Shown here in pieces: positions 1-13,191 of a DNA stretch of 64,000 nucleotides. The stretch spans positions 62,001 through 126,000 of the forward strand of contig MU626297.1 of the NCBI GenBank assembly GCA_025603075.1. Reading direction: 5' to 3'. This stretch comes from Neoconidiobolus thromboides FSU 785 (lineage: Eukaryota > Entomophthoromycota > Entomophthoromycetes > Entomophthorales > Neoconidiobolaceae). The notes beneath the pieces are model-generated. The model was not told the DNA's origin, made no database searches, and saw nothing but the letters and a program-made list of their open reading frames with translations. The stretch's first letter is position 1, and every line of letters begins with the position of its first letter. The position numbers and the translations under genes are program-made.

Positions 1-84
1 AATTTAGTACAACTTTAGTTCAAATAATTTTTTAATTTGTTTAATCTTTAAATTTAAATTTACTATTTTAAACAAACAATATCT

Positions 85-184
85 GGAGATATATTTTTAT
101 ATCTAAGAATTTTACTAACAATTTCTCCACTCAAATAGCTCTTAAAAGATGGAAAAAGTGATGAGGCCGAAAAAACGTCCTCAT
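85..184 (+). repeat. Short TIR element, copy A
   Basis: This is a ~100 bp copy of the dispersed repeat. It begins GGAGATATATTTTTAT and ends AACGTCCTCAT, so the two ends are imperfect inverted repeats. The interior carries the family core TTTTACTAACAATTTCTCC, then CACTCAAATAG, and a TGGAAAAAGTGAT block that pairs with the inner TCCA. Same orientation as copy B, 63 bp away. Confidence 0.7.
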
Positions 185-246
185 CTGTTTCTTTACAAAA
201 CTCTTATCTTTCTGATAAAGTTTTATATAAATAAAAACAACGATGT

Positions 247-344
247 GAGGATGTATCTTTTTGTTTAAGGATTTTACTGACAATTTTTCTGCTTAAATAG
301 TGCTTAAAAATAGAAAAGTTAATAAAACTGAAAAACATTCTCAT
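247..344 (+). repeat. Short TIR element, copy B
   Basis: This 98 bp copy starts GAGGATGTATCTTTTTGTTT and ends AAAAACATTCTCATA. It shares the internal core (ATTTTACTGACAATTTTTC, then AAATAGTGCTTAAAAATAGA) with copies A and G. On the complementary strand the right end reads TATGAGAATG, that is, a TA followed by the family end sequence. Confidence 0.75.
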
Positions 345-1284
345 ATAATATAGAGAATATAAAGGAATCTAGAGTAGTGTAAACTTGAATTATTGTCAAA
401 ATACCGAAGACAATATTGTCTATAAGTCTCAAAAAACTTACATGGTATAATAATTTAGCATTGATGTATAAAATCATAAATAGCTATAGCATTAAATCAG
501 CGATTATATATAAATATTTATACTTTAGAACTATAGAATGCCTGATATTTATTTGAGTTTAAATTAATTATACGCATTTGATAAGCTTATTTTTAATGTG
601 TAGACATTTTTATAAATAATTTAAAAGGTTTTGAAAAAAAATACAATTTTTTTTAGTATAGTTGCAATTCTATTAATTATTTAATTCACTTTACTTCATA
701 TAAGGTTTTAAATCAAATCTAGTAACAATGCTTGTAACAAGAAACTTTTTTCTAATATAAATTATTAATTTTTCTACATCAGTAATAAAATAATTTTTAA
801 TGTGATTTGAACAACAAAAAGTTAATAAAAAATACAATTTGTGACTAGTGATTTCAAGGTGAGCTCTTGTGCATTTTGTGGTTTCTATTTATTATTAGAA
901 GCATTTATTTCAATAGAGTTATTGATTATAAATTTATGCATATTTTCTAATTATAAACTATAAAAAATAGTAAAATAAAAGGATATAATTTATAAACCCA
1001 ATATTATATGTATTTTAAAGAAACCTATTGCTCTTTGCCCAAATTAATGTTATCATCATCAGTACTTTTCTTTTAGACTTAGATTTTCAATAATAACAAA
1101 TTACTCACTACACAAGCCCATAAACTACCTAATAAAGTTATATCTATAATTTTCAAAATTTACGCGGCCACCAAAGCTAACTTTTTAAAAAAATGTGAAA
1201 AATAGAGCACTTATTTGCTAAAACTTAAATTCAACTAAAACTAAGAAATCACTTTATCTTCCTATAAATCAATTTTTTAATAAA

Positions 1285-1997
1285 ATGCCAGATGCTATCT
1301 ACCATCAACTTACTGACTTTATACTTCATCCTGATAATCGAGCCCTATTATCCATTGTAAAAGGATTTAGAAATGGTATTGTTTATGGAACTAAAGTACG
1401 CTTCCCACACGCTTTGGTGATGACTTTATTGTTTCGTAGTGGAAGGTATTATTTTTTGTTTTTTAGTTAGACTACTCATAACTATTTAAATAGTATTAAA
1501 GATAAGATCAAAGCCATCTTTTTAGCTACTAGAACTCATGCCAAGAACTTAGCTTTTTTTGTAGCTATTTATAAAACTACTATGCTGGTATTATCTAAGT
1601 TAAACCATAGTAAAGAAGGTAAGTCTCATGCCTTTTTAGCTGGTATGCTAGGTGGTTATGTTGTCTTTGGTAAAGAAATAAGTATAAACAAGCAGGTAAA
1701 GAAAAAGTTTTATATTCTATATTTTAGTTAAATCAATCATTAATTTAATTTCAGATTGTTTTATACTTATTTGCAAGGGTAGTACTTGGGTTGGCAAACT
1801 TACCAATTAAATATAATTACATTTCACAACCAGATGCTTATCCTATCTTTGCAGCTGTAGTTTGGGGTACAGTTATGTGGTTATTTCGCCATGAAGCTTC
1901 AGTATTACAGCCTTCCTTACGTGCATCAATGCAATATCTTTATGTTGATTCTAATTATTGGTCATCTCTTAAAACATTTATTTGGCACAACAAATAG
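1285..1997 (+). CDS. PXMP4: Peroxisomal membrane protein 4 (PXMP4/PMP24-like)
   Basis: Three exons (1285-1445, 1494-1695, 1755-1997) join into a 201-residue protein; the human protein is about 212 residues. Introns of 48 and 59 nt have GT-AG ends and keep frame. Family landmarks are visible: KGFRNGIVYGTKVRFPHALV near residues 26-45, AFLAGMLGGYVVFG in exon 2, and WGTVMWLFRHE followed by LQPSLRASMQYLY near the C-terminus. PXMP4 is a multi-pass peroxisomal membrane protein of the Tim17/Tim22/Tim23/PMP24 superfamily whose molecular role is poorly defined. The ATG lies in an AAAATG context. Identification is from remembered family motifs and looks firm; localisation follows from the family, since no targeting signal was identified here. 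Confidence 0.9.
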
Positions 1998-2725
1998 TCC
2001 TGGTTAAAACCAATATTTTTAATATGCATATTTATCTTCATCTTTATTTCATTTCCTGAGTTTCGTAATTTTTATCCTATATTTCATGGCTTTCATTTTA
2101 CTATCGTAACGAACATTAGGATGTGACTATTTTGTTTGAATGAGTATTATATTAAAAATGTATAGAGTTTTTACCTTATCCTAGTTTTTATTATTCAAAA
2201 TGACAAAAAATAAAAATTTAATTAGTCTTATTAATTTAATTAATTTTTAACTACAACATAGTTCTATTTTCAGCTTAGTTTATTATAGACATTATGAATA
2301 ACAGTTTTCTTTAATAGGGTATAAAAAAACTTTATTATTAAGCTTCAATTAATAAAACAATGACTTGCAGTCGAAGTTTCTAGAGAAATTAGACAGCAAA
2401 ATTTTAATTTGTGGCTGGAAGCCCAACTACCAAATCAAACCACAATGAATCTAGTAAGCTTAAAAATAAATCGAGTCAATAATTACTAGGATTGCTGAGC
2501 TATCAACTGAACCCTTCTCTGACCAATCAGTTTAATAAAAAACACCTCTTATTGGTTATCATGAAGTAGACGAATGCTCCATTATTTTTCAGTCTACTAT
2601 TAGCTAATGGGGTAAACAAGCTCGCATTAGATTGGCTAAAAACTAGGTGAGAGTGAGTAAATGAAAAGATTTAAATAGAAGAAAATTCAATAAAAAAACA
2701 AAAACTTTTTTTAAAAAAATATAAA
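1998..2725. other. Intergenic region between PXMP4 and the E2 gene
   Basis: No gene is seen. The last 200 bp upstream of the E2 start are less AT-rich and contain CCAAT-type motifs, listed separately, so this stretch probably holds the E2 promoter. Confidence 0.5.
2523..2635. promoter_or_regulatory. Cluster of CCAAT motifs upstream of the E2 gene
   Basis: CCAAT occurs at 2523-2527 as GACCAATCAG, close to the optimal HAP/NF-Y site. ATTGG, the same motif on the other strand, occurs at 2551-2555 (ATTGGTTATC) and 2631-2635 (ATTGGCTAAA). All lie 90-205 bp before the ATG, a usual distance for CCAAT-dependent fungal promoters. The motif is short, so chance occurrence of one copy is possible; the clustering is what supports the call. 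Confidence 0.4.
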
Positions 2726-3575
<850 letters not shown>

Positions 3576-5606
3576 ATAAAAAGAAGAGCGTGAAGATTAC
3601 AATTTCTCCATTTAAAATGGTCTTTGCTTTTATTTTTGATACTTACTACTTTAAATAAAATGTATCGATGAATTTTATGTCATGTTTTTTTGTTTCTTTT
3701 AATGGAGAACTGGAAGTGCTTATTTATATGCTTATTTGTTTACACGCTTAGTTTGCTGTGTTTTATAGTTGTTGGTATTTATTTTATTACATAGAAGATA
3801 CAGAATTAAAACGATTAAAGTTTTAGATAGTTATTAGTATTATAAAGATAATAATAACTTTGAAATTTATATTAACAATCTACTTTTATTTAATGACATT
3901 AACAACAAAAATAATATAACTATTACTTAAAGCTATCAATAATAGATTATGACTTTAGCATGGTATAACTATAGTAAATAAAAGTTAAAAAAGTCAAATA
4001 ATTTAACATAAATGTATGATAATGTCCCTTTTTGTTTAATAATTCAACCAATAACTTTTTAAATTTTCATTGAATGAAGAATGGACAAAACAGAGAAAAC
4101 CAAATAAAGACATTACTAAACGTAAAAACAAGCAAAAATGATACAATAAAAGTTACTAAACATGATTTTTATAAAATCTAAATTCCATAAACCCATATCG
4201 AAAACAGTAGAACTACCTTCAACCGAGCAACTGATATTCTTGTAATAAAATTCAGTTTAAGCTGCAAATATCATTTCAATTTAAAGTTGCCTACTTTAAC
4301 AATTCTTTACCAATCGGAGTATAGTGTAAAAACCAGTGAGATCAGATCCTTTCTAAAGAACAACTTAGATTCCGCAATATATTTTTTTGCAACAAGTAAA
4401 TAAAAGGTATATTTTTAGTGAGCAAAAAAAATTATGCCCATTTAGTAAGTATAGCTGATACCTTTTTCCAGAATCATTGGCTTGCTTTTAAAATTATTTC
4501 ATCTTACTTTGGGGATTTTATGACTAATTTTCAAATAATAGTTAAAACTTAAATTAAAATTGGTTTACTGTCTAGATGGCACAATTAGCTTATTATTCAA
4601 TCAGAGTTTTCAATTCAATTTCTACTTTGATCTTTTATTAGAAATAAAAATACTAAATTATACCCATAACTTTAATATTTGGCCATAAACACCTTGTTTT
4701 CTTTACCAACAAGTCAATTTGTTACTATCATACAAAAATAACATTTGCTCAATTTTATAAGATTGTTCTATAATAAAAATATACCTAAAATTAGATACTT
4801 TATATGCCAATTCAAAGATCAATATTTGATAACCGAAATAGGTGCTGTAAGATGTGGGTATGTTTTTTTCATTACTTTTTTTATCTTTTAAGTGCTATTT
4901 AAGTGGAAAATTTGTTAGTAGAATTCTTAAATAAAAAATACATCCCCATATTCTAAAACTTATTTTAATTTATTTAGTTGATTAGTAATATTAAAACTGA
5001 AACTAAAAATATAATAACAATCTAAGCCTTATATCATCACTTTAAATAAACTTTATTTTATAATAAAAATATATAAGTTTGTATTAAATTAGGATAAATT
5101 AACGTTATAGATAAAGAGAAATGATTGTTGCCCTACATTTAAATTTATATGAGCAGATAAGGAAGCCAAAAAGAACATATTACTTTATTAAGAATATGTA
5201 TTTATCTTGAGGAAATAACGACATAGAATTGATAAAAATGAAATGATAAAAGGTTATTCTTTAGGCTAAACGAGAATAATAAAAGTATTTACTGATAACC
5301 ACAAATCAATTACTTTTATTAATAAAAAGTAGATTCTGGCTGATTCAATTATCATATGCTGTGGGAATTTTTAAGAATCCTTGTGTAATAATTTGAAAAT
5401 TATATCTTTTTAATTGGATAATAAAGGGTCTTTTATCTTTATTTGGCAAGTGATTTGTCAAAATTAAATTTGATAAGGAATTAACAAGTTATTACACAAA
5501 ATATCATAAATTTATATCAGATAATAACACTTCAAATTTAAGACCAACGAAGATAGGAGAATATAAAAACAACTTTAATGACATTTACTCTTTAACTTTA
5601 TCTAAA
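3576..5606. other. Long intergenic region between the E2 and NADH dehydrogenase genes
   Basis: About 2 kb with no supportable coding sequence; stops are dense in all frames. It contains one short TIR element (copy C, 4856-4947). Nothing else stands out. Confidence 0.6.
4856..4947 (-). repeat. Short TIR element, copy C
   Basis: This 92 bp copy lies in reverse orientation relative to copies A, B and G. It starts GGGTATGTTTTTTTC and ends ATACATCCCC. It carries the complementary core CTTTTAAGTGCTATTTAAGT followed by GGAAAATTTGTTAGTAGAAT. The right end, read on the other strand, is TATGGGGATGTAT, with a TA just outside the repeat. Confidence 0.75.
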
Positions 5607-7465
5607 ATGGTATTAAAAAGTAATTTAAAATAAAATAATTGGGATACTTTAAATTAATATATTTATAGACAGTATTATAAAGTTAGCTTCTAACACAAGA
5701 GGTTTATTCAAACTCAAACCAGATAGTACGTTACTATTAAAAAGAAGTATAAATACGAGTTCAGACAATAAAACAAAAAGCGGCTTTAGATTTTTAAGGT
5801 ATGCTTACCGTGGAGGTGTTATTACAATTCAATTGATTGCTTTGGCTGTACTTGCAAACGCCATATTTCATTCCAATCCAGTTGTACAGCCACTTGAACC
5901 TGTTTTAGAAAAACCGGAGGATGGTCGTAAGCGTGTAATTATTTTAGGATCCGGATGGGGAGCCACTTCGTTGATCAAGAAATTAGATCCAAAAGAGTTT
6001 GACGTTGTTATAGTATCACCAAGAAATTATTTCCTATTTACTCCTTTATTACCAAGTTGTACCGTGGGAACTTTAGAACACCGTTCTATTTTAGAATCCA
6101 TTCGTTATATTATTCGACATAAAACTGGAAATGTTCAATTTGTTGAAGCAGATTGTACCAAGATTGATTCAAAAAATAATAAGATAACTATTAAAGATAC
6201 TTCCGAAATACAGGGTAAAATTAATTCTTCCGAATTATACTATGATTATTTAGTAGTTGCTGTTGGAGCTGAGACTGCAACATTTAATATTCCCGGTGTA
6301 AAAGAATACTCATGCTGCTTAAAGGAAATTTGGGATGCAAAGAAGATAAGGCAACAATTAAGTGATTGTATAGAAACTGCTGCTTTTGCTGGACAAGATG
6401 AAAAAGAAAAAGAGCGTTTGCTTCATATGATTGTAGTAGGGGGTGGACCAACTGGTGTAGAATATGCTGCTGAGTTACAGGATTATCTTGCAGAGGATCT
6501 TAAAAAATGGTATCCGGAAATTGCTGATAAGTTTAAGATTACTTTGATCGAAGCTTTACCAACTGTTTTACCCTCCTTCTCAAAAACTTTAATTGACTAT
6601 ACTGAGTCTACTCTCCGTTATAATAAAATTAATGTTTTAACCAAATCTAGGGTGCAAAAGGTAACTCCAACTACTGTTACTATTAAGAATGCCAATGATG
6701 AAGATGAAGAGATTCCATATGGTATGTATAAATATAAATTATACTATTTAACTTAATCTAACTATTTTTAGGCCTTTTAGTTTGGGCTGCAGGTAATACT
6801 GCTCGTCCAGTTGTTAAAGATTTGATTACCCAATTCCCTGAAATTCAAACAAATAGGTAATTAATGATAGTTTTCTAAGTAAATAATTTATTGGTAAAAA
6901 AAATAGACGTGGTATCTTAGTTGATGATCATTTAATGATGGTAGGTTCTGACAATATTTTTGCTCTCGGTGATGCTACAGCAACTAGGTAATTGAATTTT
7001 ATTAGACTATTAAACTTTATATAACTTTAATTTAGTTATGCCCCAACAGCACAAGTTGCTAGTCAACAAGGAAAATACCTTGCTAAATTATTAAAGTCTA
7101 CTTTAAACGCTGATAACTTCCAAGAAGTAAAGACTAAACAAAAACCTTTCCATTATACCCATAACGGCTCATTAGCGTAAGATTATTATTTTAATTTATA
7201 TAAATTAGTTTATTAATTTTTTGTAGTTATATTGGATCTGAAAAAGCAATTGCAGATATACCTTTCATGAATATTAATTTTCCAATAGGTGGTGCTAGTA
7301 AGTTTAATAACTTGTATATTTAATTTGGTATTAATTTCATTAGTGACTTATCTTTTCTGGAAATCGGCTTATTTATCCAATTTATTCTCTATTCGTAATG
7401 CTGCTTTAGTATCCTTAGATTGGACAAAGAAATTCCTTTATGGTAGAGATATCTCCAGAGAATAG
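5607..7465 (+). CDS. NDE1: Type II NADH dehydrogenase (alternative NADH:ubiquinone oxidoreductase, NDE/NDI type)
   Basis: A 13 nt first exon (5607-5619, MVLK plus one base) is followed by a 49 nt intron and a long exon from 5669 to about 6721, then five short introns before the TAG at 7463. The N-terminus (KNSIIKLASNTRGLFKLKP, then LLLKRSINTSS) is basic and hydroxylated like a mitochondrial presequence and is followed by a hydrophobic segment. Two dinucleotide-binding folds are present: KRVIILGSGWGATSLIKKL for FAD and HMIVVGGGPTGVEYAAEL for NADH. The FAD-contact segment IFALGDATAT and the C-terminal LVSLDWTKKFLYGRDISRE are typical. The enzyme oxidises NADH and reduces ubiquinone at the inner mitochondrial membrane without proton pumping. 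No EF-hand is seen. Whether it faces the matrix or the intermembrane space cannot be told from sequence. Confidence 0.94.
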
Positions 7466-8135
7466 ACGCTCATAATAATTGTTAATTCAATTATTATTTA
7501 ATTTAATTAAAGATTCCATCGTATATAAATAGAAAATTATACAATGTTGAAACAAACTTAGAAATAAATTAGATGTGAATAGTTGCTAAATCGTTTTGTC
7601 AATCAAATATTAATATTTTTTATTAAATCTGATTGTTGTAAGACTATACTAAAATATAATTTAAGTTCAAAGAATATTATGTTGGTGGAAATAGTTATGT
7701 AGAAAATTCTATTATCAAATGCGATATCACTTACATTATATTTAAAAGTAGCCAAAGTAACAACCGTTTCATTATCGAAGTCGCAAGCATAAAAATTAAT
7801 CTAGTAAAATTATCTTCATTATTTTATAAATTCTATATAATATTTAAACAAAGAATCAGTTAGTAAATGGAATAGATAACAATAATCCTTTCCTCTTTCT
7901 ATATTCAATAAACTTGTTTTACAAGGACCTGTATATACTATAGCGTTCTCAAAGTATTATTAGAATATTACTTAAAAGCTCAATTTATTCAAAGTAATAA
8001 TTATGTATAGATTTAAATAAAAATAAAGAATACTAATTTGAAATAGCAAAGTAAACTAGAAAATTTAAAGACAGATAATAACATACATTCAAATGAATGA
8101 ATAATTAATAGTAAACGACTATATGCATTAATTAC
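7466..8135. other. Intergenic region between convergent genes
   Basis: This lies between the 3' ends of the NADH dehydrogenase and CSN7 genes. It is AT-rich, stops are frequent in every frame, and no repeat or RNA gene was recognised. It presumably holds both polyadenylation regions. Confidence 0.5.
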
Positions 8136-9121
8136 TCAACGGTCATAAGAGCCTCTCTTTAAAACTTTGCCAGATCCATGTTTAGATTTTCCACCTTTAC
8201 TTGGTCCTTTAGCTATATTCAATGTTTCACTTTTAAGGGTAATAAACTGTTCCTTTTTCTCTTCATGTTTAGCACGTTTTGCTTCATAATGTAGATCAAG
8301 TTTCTTTTCTTCATCATCTAAAATGCTAAGTACTCCTTGGCATCTTTTACGCCTAAAGAATAAAGTAATTATTTATTTTAAAAAAGGGTTACTAGTTTAT
8401 AACTTACCATTCTTTGAGTTGTAAAATTAATTTTGGAATTTTTTCTGGATGAATTTCTGTAGAAATACATTTTTTTACGATAATATGTTTCTCTTTTTGA
8501 TTGACTTTGCCTTTCATGATACCTTGATGGGCTGTTACTATAAAAAAATCTTCCATCTCTCGTTCTATTTTAAAATCGAGCTCAGCTAATAAAGTGGAGT
8601 ATGGTTGTTTCTAAATATCGAATTAACATCACAAAATTAAGGAACTCTTATTTCTTTTACCTTTTTAATATTGAATAATTTAATAAGAGTAAGTTCCCTG
8701 AGCTTTTTTAATTCATCTTTATTTAATTTTATTGAGCCATTTGTTTTTTCTTTTAATTTAAACTTCAATATTATAAATAAATCAATTAAATTGTGAACTA
8801 ACCTTTAAATCCTTTCAAATCGTCAAAGCAAAATATTTCCAATAAATCAACAGTGTCCTTATACTTCTCGTTTTGTTTAAGCTAATAAGAATGAAATCTA
8901 AATTTAAAATTCTTAAAAATTTAAATTAGTTAGGTTACCTTTTGAACACTTGGTAAAGCTAATAAATCAACAAAATAAAAGAAATCTGGACCAACAATGG
9001 TTTCCTTAATTAAGTTAACCAATTCTTCATTCTCAAATGTACTTGCTTTATTTAAGATTTCTTCTAAGCTTAATTTATCTTCCAGTTTTTCTGCTTTTTC
9101 TATTTTGTTATTTGAACTCAT
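8136..9121 (-). CDS. CSN7: COP9 signalosome subunit 7 (PCI-domain protein)
   Basis: Five exons on the minus strand start at the ATG at 9119-9121 (MSSNNKIEKAEKLEDKLS) and end at a TGA at 8136-8138. The N-terminal helices LSLEEILNKASTFENEELVN and IVGPDFFYFVDLLALPSVQK match the CSN7 N-terminal repeat. The PCI winged-helix region reads LRELTLIKLFNIKKKQPYST, then LLAELDFKIEREMEDFFIVT and IMKGKVNQKEKHIIV, as expected for CSN7. A basic tail (KGPSKGGKSKHGSGKVLK) ends the protein. CSN7 is a scaffold subunit of the COP9 signalosome, which removes NEDD8 from cullins. An in-frame upstream start at 9148 is not an ATG and was not used. The gene is divergent from CSL4. Confidence 0.85.
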
Positions 9122-9451
9122 TGCTTTTAAAAAAAATGATGCAATCAAAATTTGAAGTTGGGTTTTTTATTTTTGATAAATTTCAATCACTGCAATTTTT
9201 GCTGCTGTTATTTACTTTAAAAATAGTAGTATACTATATACTAATATAATTTTAATAAATTCAGAAATAAATAGAAACTTATCCATAGTATATAACATAG
9301 AAGTTATATTATTTTTCATAATAAAACTTTAATCAATTTCATACTATTCCAATTTTTACTCATATAAGATCCTAAACCCTTAAAATAACTTCAAGCAGCT
9401 AAATAAATTTCAAAAGCAAAATTTCGAAATATTTAATTTTCTTAACAAAAA
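9122..9451. promoter_or_regulatory. Shared upstream region of CSN7 and CSL4
   Basis: These 330 bp separate the two divergent start codons and must hold both promoters. No specific motif could be assigned with confidence. Confidence 0.4.
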
Positions 9452-10287
9452 ATGGTTGATCAAGATAACATAGTAATACCAGGGAGTCCATTGGGGTATG
9501 TGAATCGATATGAAGCGGGAAAAGGAACATATGTACATAATGGGATCATTTATTCTGGTTTGTTAGGCACTAAAAGTTTACTAAAGCCAAGGGAAGGAAG
9601 CAAAGTAAATATTAAAATTAAACTTTAAAAGTTAATAATTGAATTTTAAATAGAAATCAATATTGACGGTTTTAAACCAGGCTGAAACATTTTGTGTACC
9701 AGAAGTTGGGGATGTGGTATGGTTTTACTTTATAAAAAAGGGTTTTTTTGATGTTCAAATGGTATTTTTTTAGGTAACTTGTAAAGTGATTAAAATTTTA
9801 CCTAAAATGGCAGGGTTGAAAATTTTAATGGTTGGACATACTCCATGTGCTGATGATTATTCAGGGGTTATCAGGTAATATTAGAAATCGAGTTATAAAA
9901 TATCATTTATAAATATTTATTTAAATTAGGTCACAGGATGTAAGAGCAACAGATAAAGATAGAGTACAAATTTTTCAATCTTTTAGACCTGGAGATATTG
10001 TAAAAGCTGAAGTGGTAATTGTTACTTATTAAATCATTTTGAAGTCTTGATTAATCATTAATAGATTTCTCTTGGAGATTCCAAATCATATTATCTTTCA
10101 ACAGCAAAAAATGAACTTGGGGTACTCATTGCTACAAGTCCAGCAGGTAATGAAAGTTGTTTTATTTGTTACTGGTAGATTCTAATTTAAATTTTTAGGT
10201 GAAACAATGATACCTATTTCATGGCAAGAAATGCAATGTCCAAAAACTAAAATAATAGAAAATAGAAAGTGTGCTAAACCATTTTAA
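9452..10287 (+). CDS. CSL4: RNA exosome cap subunit Csl4 (EXOSC1)
   Basis: Six short exons start at the ATG at 9452 and end with TAA at 10285-10287. The N-terminal domain reads [20 protein letters not shown], then [13 protein letters not shown], which is the Csl4 signature. Next come [20 protein letters not shown], then [12 protein letters not shown], the S1 OB-fold. The C-terminal region contains [20 protein letters not shown], then [20 protein letters not shown]. The last part, [20 protein letters not shown], then KCAKPF, keeps only two cysteines of the zinc-ribbon-like end. Csl4 caps the RNA exosome together with Rrp4 and Rrp40, which processes and degrades RNA from the 3' end. Length (roughly 190-200 residues) suits the family. 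Confidence 0.92.
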
Positions 10288-10689
10288 TCATTAGTTGATA
10301 ATTACAGTATTAAAGTTTAAAATAAGTATTATGATATAGATTGAACTTAATGTCTGTTTAATACATTTTATCTTTTGATTGATTATTGTTGATAAGAGTA
10401 AGTTTATTCATTTATAGTTATTATGGTTTATAGAAACATAACAGGATATATACTTAATTTGTATCTTTAGCTTGGATGGATTTAGAGAATCTAATGATAT
10501 TTTTGAAAATGTTTATTAAAAAGGGTGTTAAAATGTTTCAATATTTAATAGACAAAACTAGAAAAATAAATATATAGTGATAATAGTAAATTCTTTCGTA
10601 AGTTAATATGATATTAATATGGGTTATCTTTGTCAAAAAAATACATAAAATTAATATTTATCTTTTTATTTATTTATAACAATCGCAAA
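10288..10689. other. Intergenic region between convergent CSL4 and hydrolase genes
   Basis: About 400 bp of AT-rich 3' flanking sequence for two convergent genes. No gene, repeat or RNA was recognised. Confidence 0.5.
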
Positions 10690-12081
10690 TTACTCTACCT
10701 TAAACTCAGAACTAATTTTATCTTCGTATACCTAACAAAATTAATATTTATTCTACTTTAATAATTTAACTTACATCTAAAAGATTAATCAAATATTCAG
10801 CCACGACTTTAGTAAACCAAGGTTTGGGGTTCAAAGTACCTTCCCACCAACCAATATGACCGCCAATTTCAGTAGTAGCTAAAAGGATATAAGGATTATC
10901 ACTAAATAAAACAAATTCAGCAATAAAAAGAAATAAACAAAAAGAAAGTACTCTGCATCATGATAAGGAATTGAAAGTTTAGGGGAAATTGGATCATCAT
11001 CAGCATTAAATATTAATAACGGAATTTTAACAGTTGACAAATGTTGATTGGAACTTGCCCAACGATAATATTCATCCGCTGTTTTATGGCCTGAAAATTT
11101 ACACGTTACATCTCTATCAAAAGCTCGTACCGTTTTCCACTAATAAAATAGATTAATAAAAGTAATTAATTTAATCCAATTAAGTACTTACTTCTTGTCT
11201 AATTACATGATCTTTTAAATATAATTCATGTCTAAATATTAATTAATATTACTGTTTGTTAAAATAGCTATATTGTTATAGATTACTTACTTTTCATAAA
11301 GTTTTACCAAACCAGAGCTCAATACAGGATCATAGAAAGTACTTTGAATCCAGTTATCTTTCATTTGTCTTGAACAATCAATCAAATCATTAGGATTGGA
11401 AACTGAAACGGCTCCTAATAATGGACATTTATCTTCCATTTCACCTATATATTTAACTAACAAATTAGCCCCTAAAGAAAAACCACAAGCAAATAAAAAA
11501 GTATCTGGGCACTTATTTTTTATATAATTAATTGCAAACTTTAAATCTCGATGATCTCCTGCATTATAAAGTCGAGGACTACATAATTCGATTCCACCAC
11601 AACCACGGAAATTTAACACAGCTATTCGAAATCGAGAACTTAATTTTTCTACTGTGGCTCGTACATAATATTCACTCGAATTACCAGTTAATCCATGTAA
11701 TATCAAAACGATAGGTTTTTTATCGTTGATTGAGGTAGGTTTATTCGGATACCAATCCAAAGCGGCTTGACCTTGGTCATCATAAGTTAAAATATCTCGT
11801 TCGTAATGGATAATTAAGGAATGTTTTTTATTATTATAAGAAGTAAATATAGTTTGTAAGTGTCCATTTCTTAACCATGGAGTTGGTAAGTAAGGAGTAT
11901 GATTGGACAAAGTTTTACTAGTGTCAAGTAGATGATCTAATAATTTAACTCGTTGATTATTGATTAATAAATTATTAATATTTTTATTATAATATAATTG
12001 AACTGGTACATGATTCATTAATTTATACATTAAAGTAGTTATTATCAAGAATAATATTGTATATAACAATATATTATCCAT
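10690..12081 (-). CDS. Membrane-anchored alpha/beta hydrolase (ABHD1/ABHD3, yeast Eht1/Eeb1/YMR210W type)
   Basis: The ATG at 12079-12081 opens a protein starting MDNILLYTILFLIITTLMYK, a likely N-terminal membrane anchor. An upstream in-frame GTG at 12129 was rejected as a start. The family hallmark PWLRNGHLQTIFTSY is followed by the oxyanion loop VLILHGLTGNSSEYYV, LNFRGCGG, and the nucleophile elbow GFSLGANLLVKY. Downstream exons supply the acid in LLIFNADDDPISPKL and the histidine in EIGGHIGWWEG, so the Ser-Asp-His triad is complete. About four short introns lie in the C-terminal half, ending at TAA 10690-10692. Members act on acyl esters (medium-chain ethyl esters in yeast, phospholipids for ABHD3); the substrate here cannot be decided. 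Divergent from the glutaredoxin gene, 187 bp apart. Confidence 0.88.
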
Positions 12082-12268
12082 TATTAATTTATATTCTATT
12101 AAAAAATAATTATTGATTTTATATCTCACTTGTAAATAATATTTTTATTCAACCTCATTTTATTTTAAAATTTCATCAAATCATTTAAAGCTTGGATTAA
12201 TAATAATAATTCAAAATTACATCAATTAGAAGTTGTTACTTTTTTGAATAAAATAAAATAAAGATAAA

Positions 12269-13142
12269 ATGGCTTCTACAACAACTAAACTAATTGAGAT
12301 TACAAATGAAGAAACTTTTGAGCAAATAATTCAAGGAGAAGAAAATAAAAATAAAATATTAATATTCTATTTCTGGGCAAGTTGGGCTGATGGTTGTAAA
12401 GATATGGAACAAGTTCTAGTCACTTTAGCTGAATTATATCCTCAATTATGTTATTATAAGGTAAATCAGTTTTAAATTCAAAGATAAAAAAATAAATTTT
12501 AATCTTTTAATCTTTTAATCATAATAAAATAGATTGAAGCTGAAGAGTTACCCGATGTATCCGAAAGTTTTGATATTGATTCAGTACCAAGTTTTGTATT
12601 TATTAAAGTAAGTTAAGATGATTTGACTTTTAAATTACAAATTAATTTTGATTTAGGGTGGAAAATTATTACAAACTATAATGGGAGCAAATGCTATTGA
12701 ATTAACTGAAACGGTTGAAAAATATATTCAATTAATAGGCTCTAAAGTGAAGCCAAGAGTCGAAACATCCAAAGAAGATATCAATGAAAGATTAGAGAAA
12801 TTAGTTAATTTAGATAAAGTTATGATCTTTATTAAAGGTTCACCAGAAGCACCTAAATGTGGGTTTTCTAGACAATTAATCAATATATTAAAAGAACAAG
12901 GGGTTCGTTATCAACATTTTGATATTCTTAAAGATGATCAAGTTAGACAAGGTAAGTTAATGATATAATAATAATAATAAATTAATTTTATTTTTATTTT
13001 AGGTTTAAAAAAATATTCTAATTGGCCAACTTATCCTCAATTTTATGTTAATGGGGAGTTAATGGGTGGTTTAGATATTATTAAAGAAATGATTGATATG
13101 GAAGAATTTATTGATAGTATCCCTAAAGAAAATAGAATTTGA
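12269..13142 (+). CDS. GRX4: Monothiol glutaredoxin, Grx3/Grx4 type (thioredoxin-like plus glutaredoxin domains)
   Basis: Four exons end with TGA at 13140-13142. The N-terminal thioredoxin-like domain contains [20 protein letters not shown]; the usual WCxxC site is reduced to WADGC, as in Grx3/4 proteins whose thioredoxin domain is not a disulfide reductase. The C-terminal domain reads [20 protein letters not shown], with the CGFS monothiol site, then [20 protein letters not shown] with the TYPQ glutathione-binding turn and GG motif. In yeast and humans these proteins bind a [2Fe-2S] cluster with glutathione and BolA partners, deliver iron and control iron-responsive transcription. There is a single glutaredoxin domain, as in yeast rather than animal GLRX3, which has two. 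An (ATT)n tract follows the stop. Confidence 0.94.
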
Positions 13143-13189
13143 AAGATTCAATATATAAAATATCCCACTTTTATTAAACAAAAATGATT

Positions 13190-13191
<2 letters not shown>

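Larger units (their letters stand above)
1..1284. other. Intergenic region upstream of PXMP4
   Basis: No convincing gene is visible; all frames are broken by frequent stops in very AT-rich DNA. The notable content is two tandem-oriented copies of the short inverted-repeat element, listed separately at 85-184 and 247-344. The remainder is unremarkable. Confidence 0.6.

Noticed and set aside
85-344. Short repeats as snoRNA or tRNA genes
   Set aside because: No C/D or H/ACA box arrangement and no tRNA cloverleaf or B-box (GTTCRANNC) was found; terminal inverted repeats and TA flanks fit a mobile element better.
12082-12129. Upstream start of the alpha/beta hydrolase
   Set aside because: The longer frame begins with GTG; the ATG at 12081 sits right before the hydrophobic anchor.
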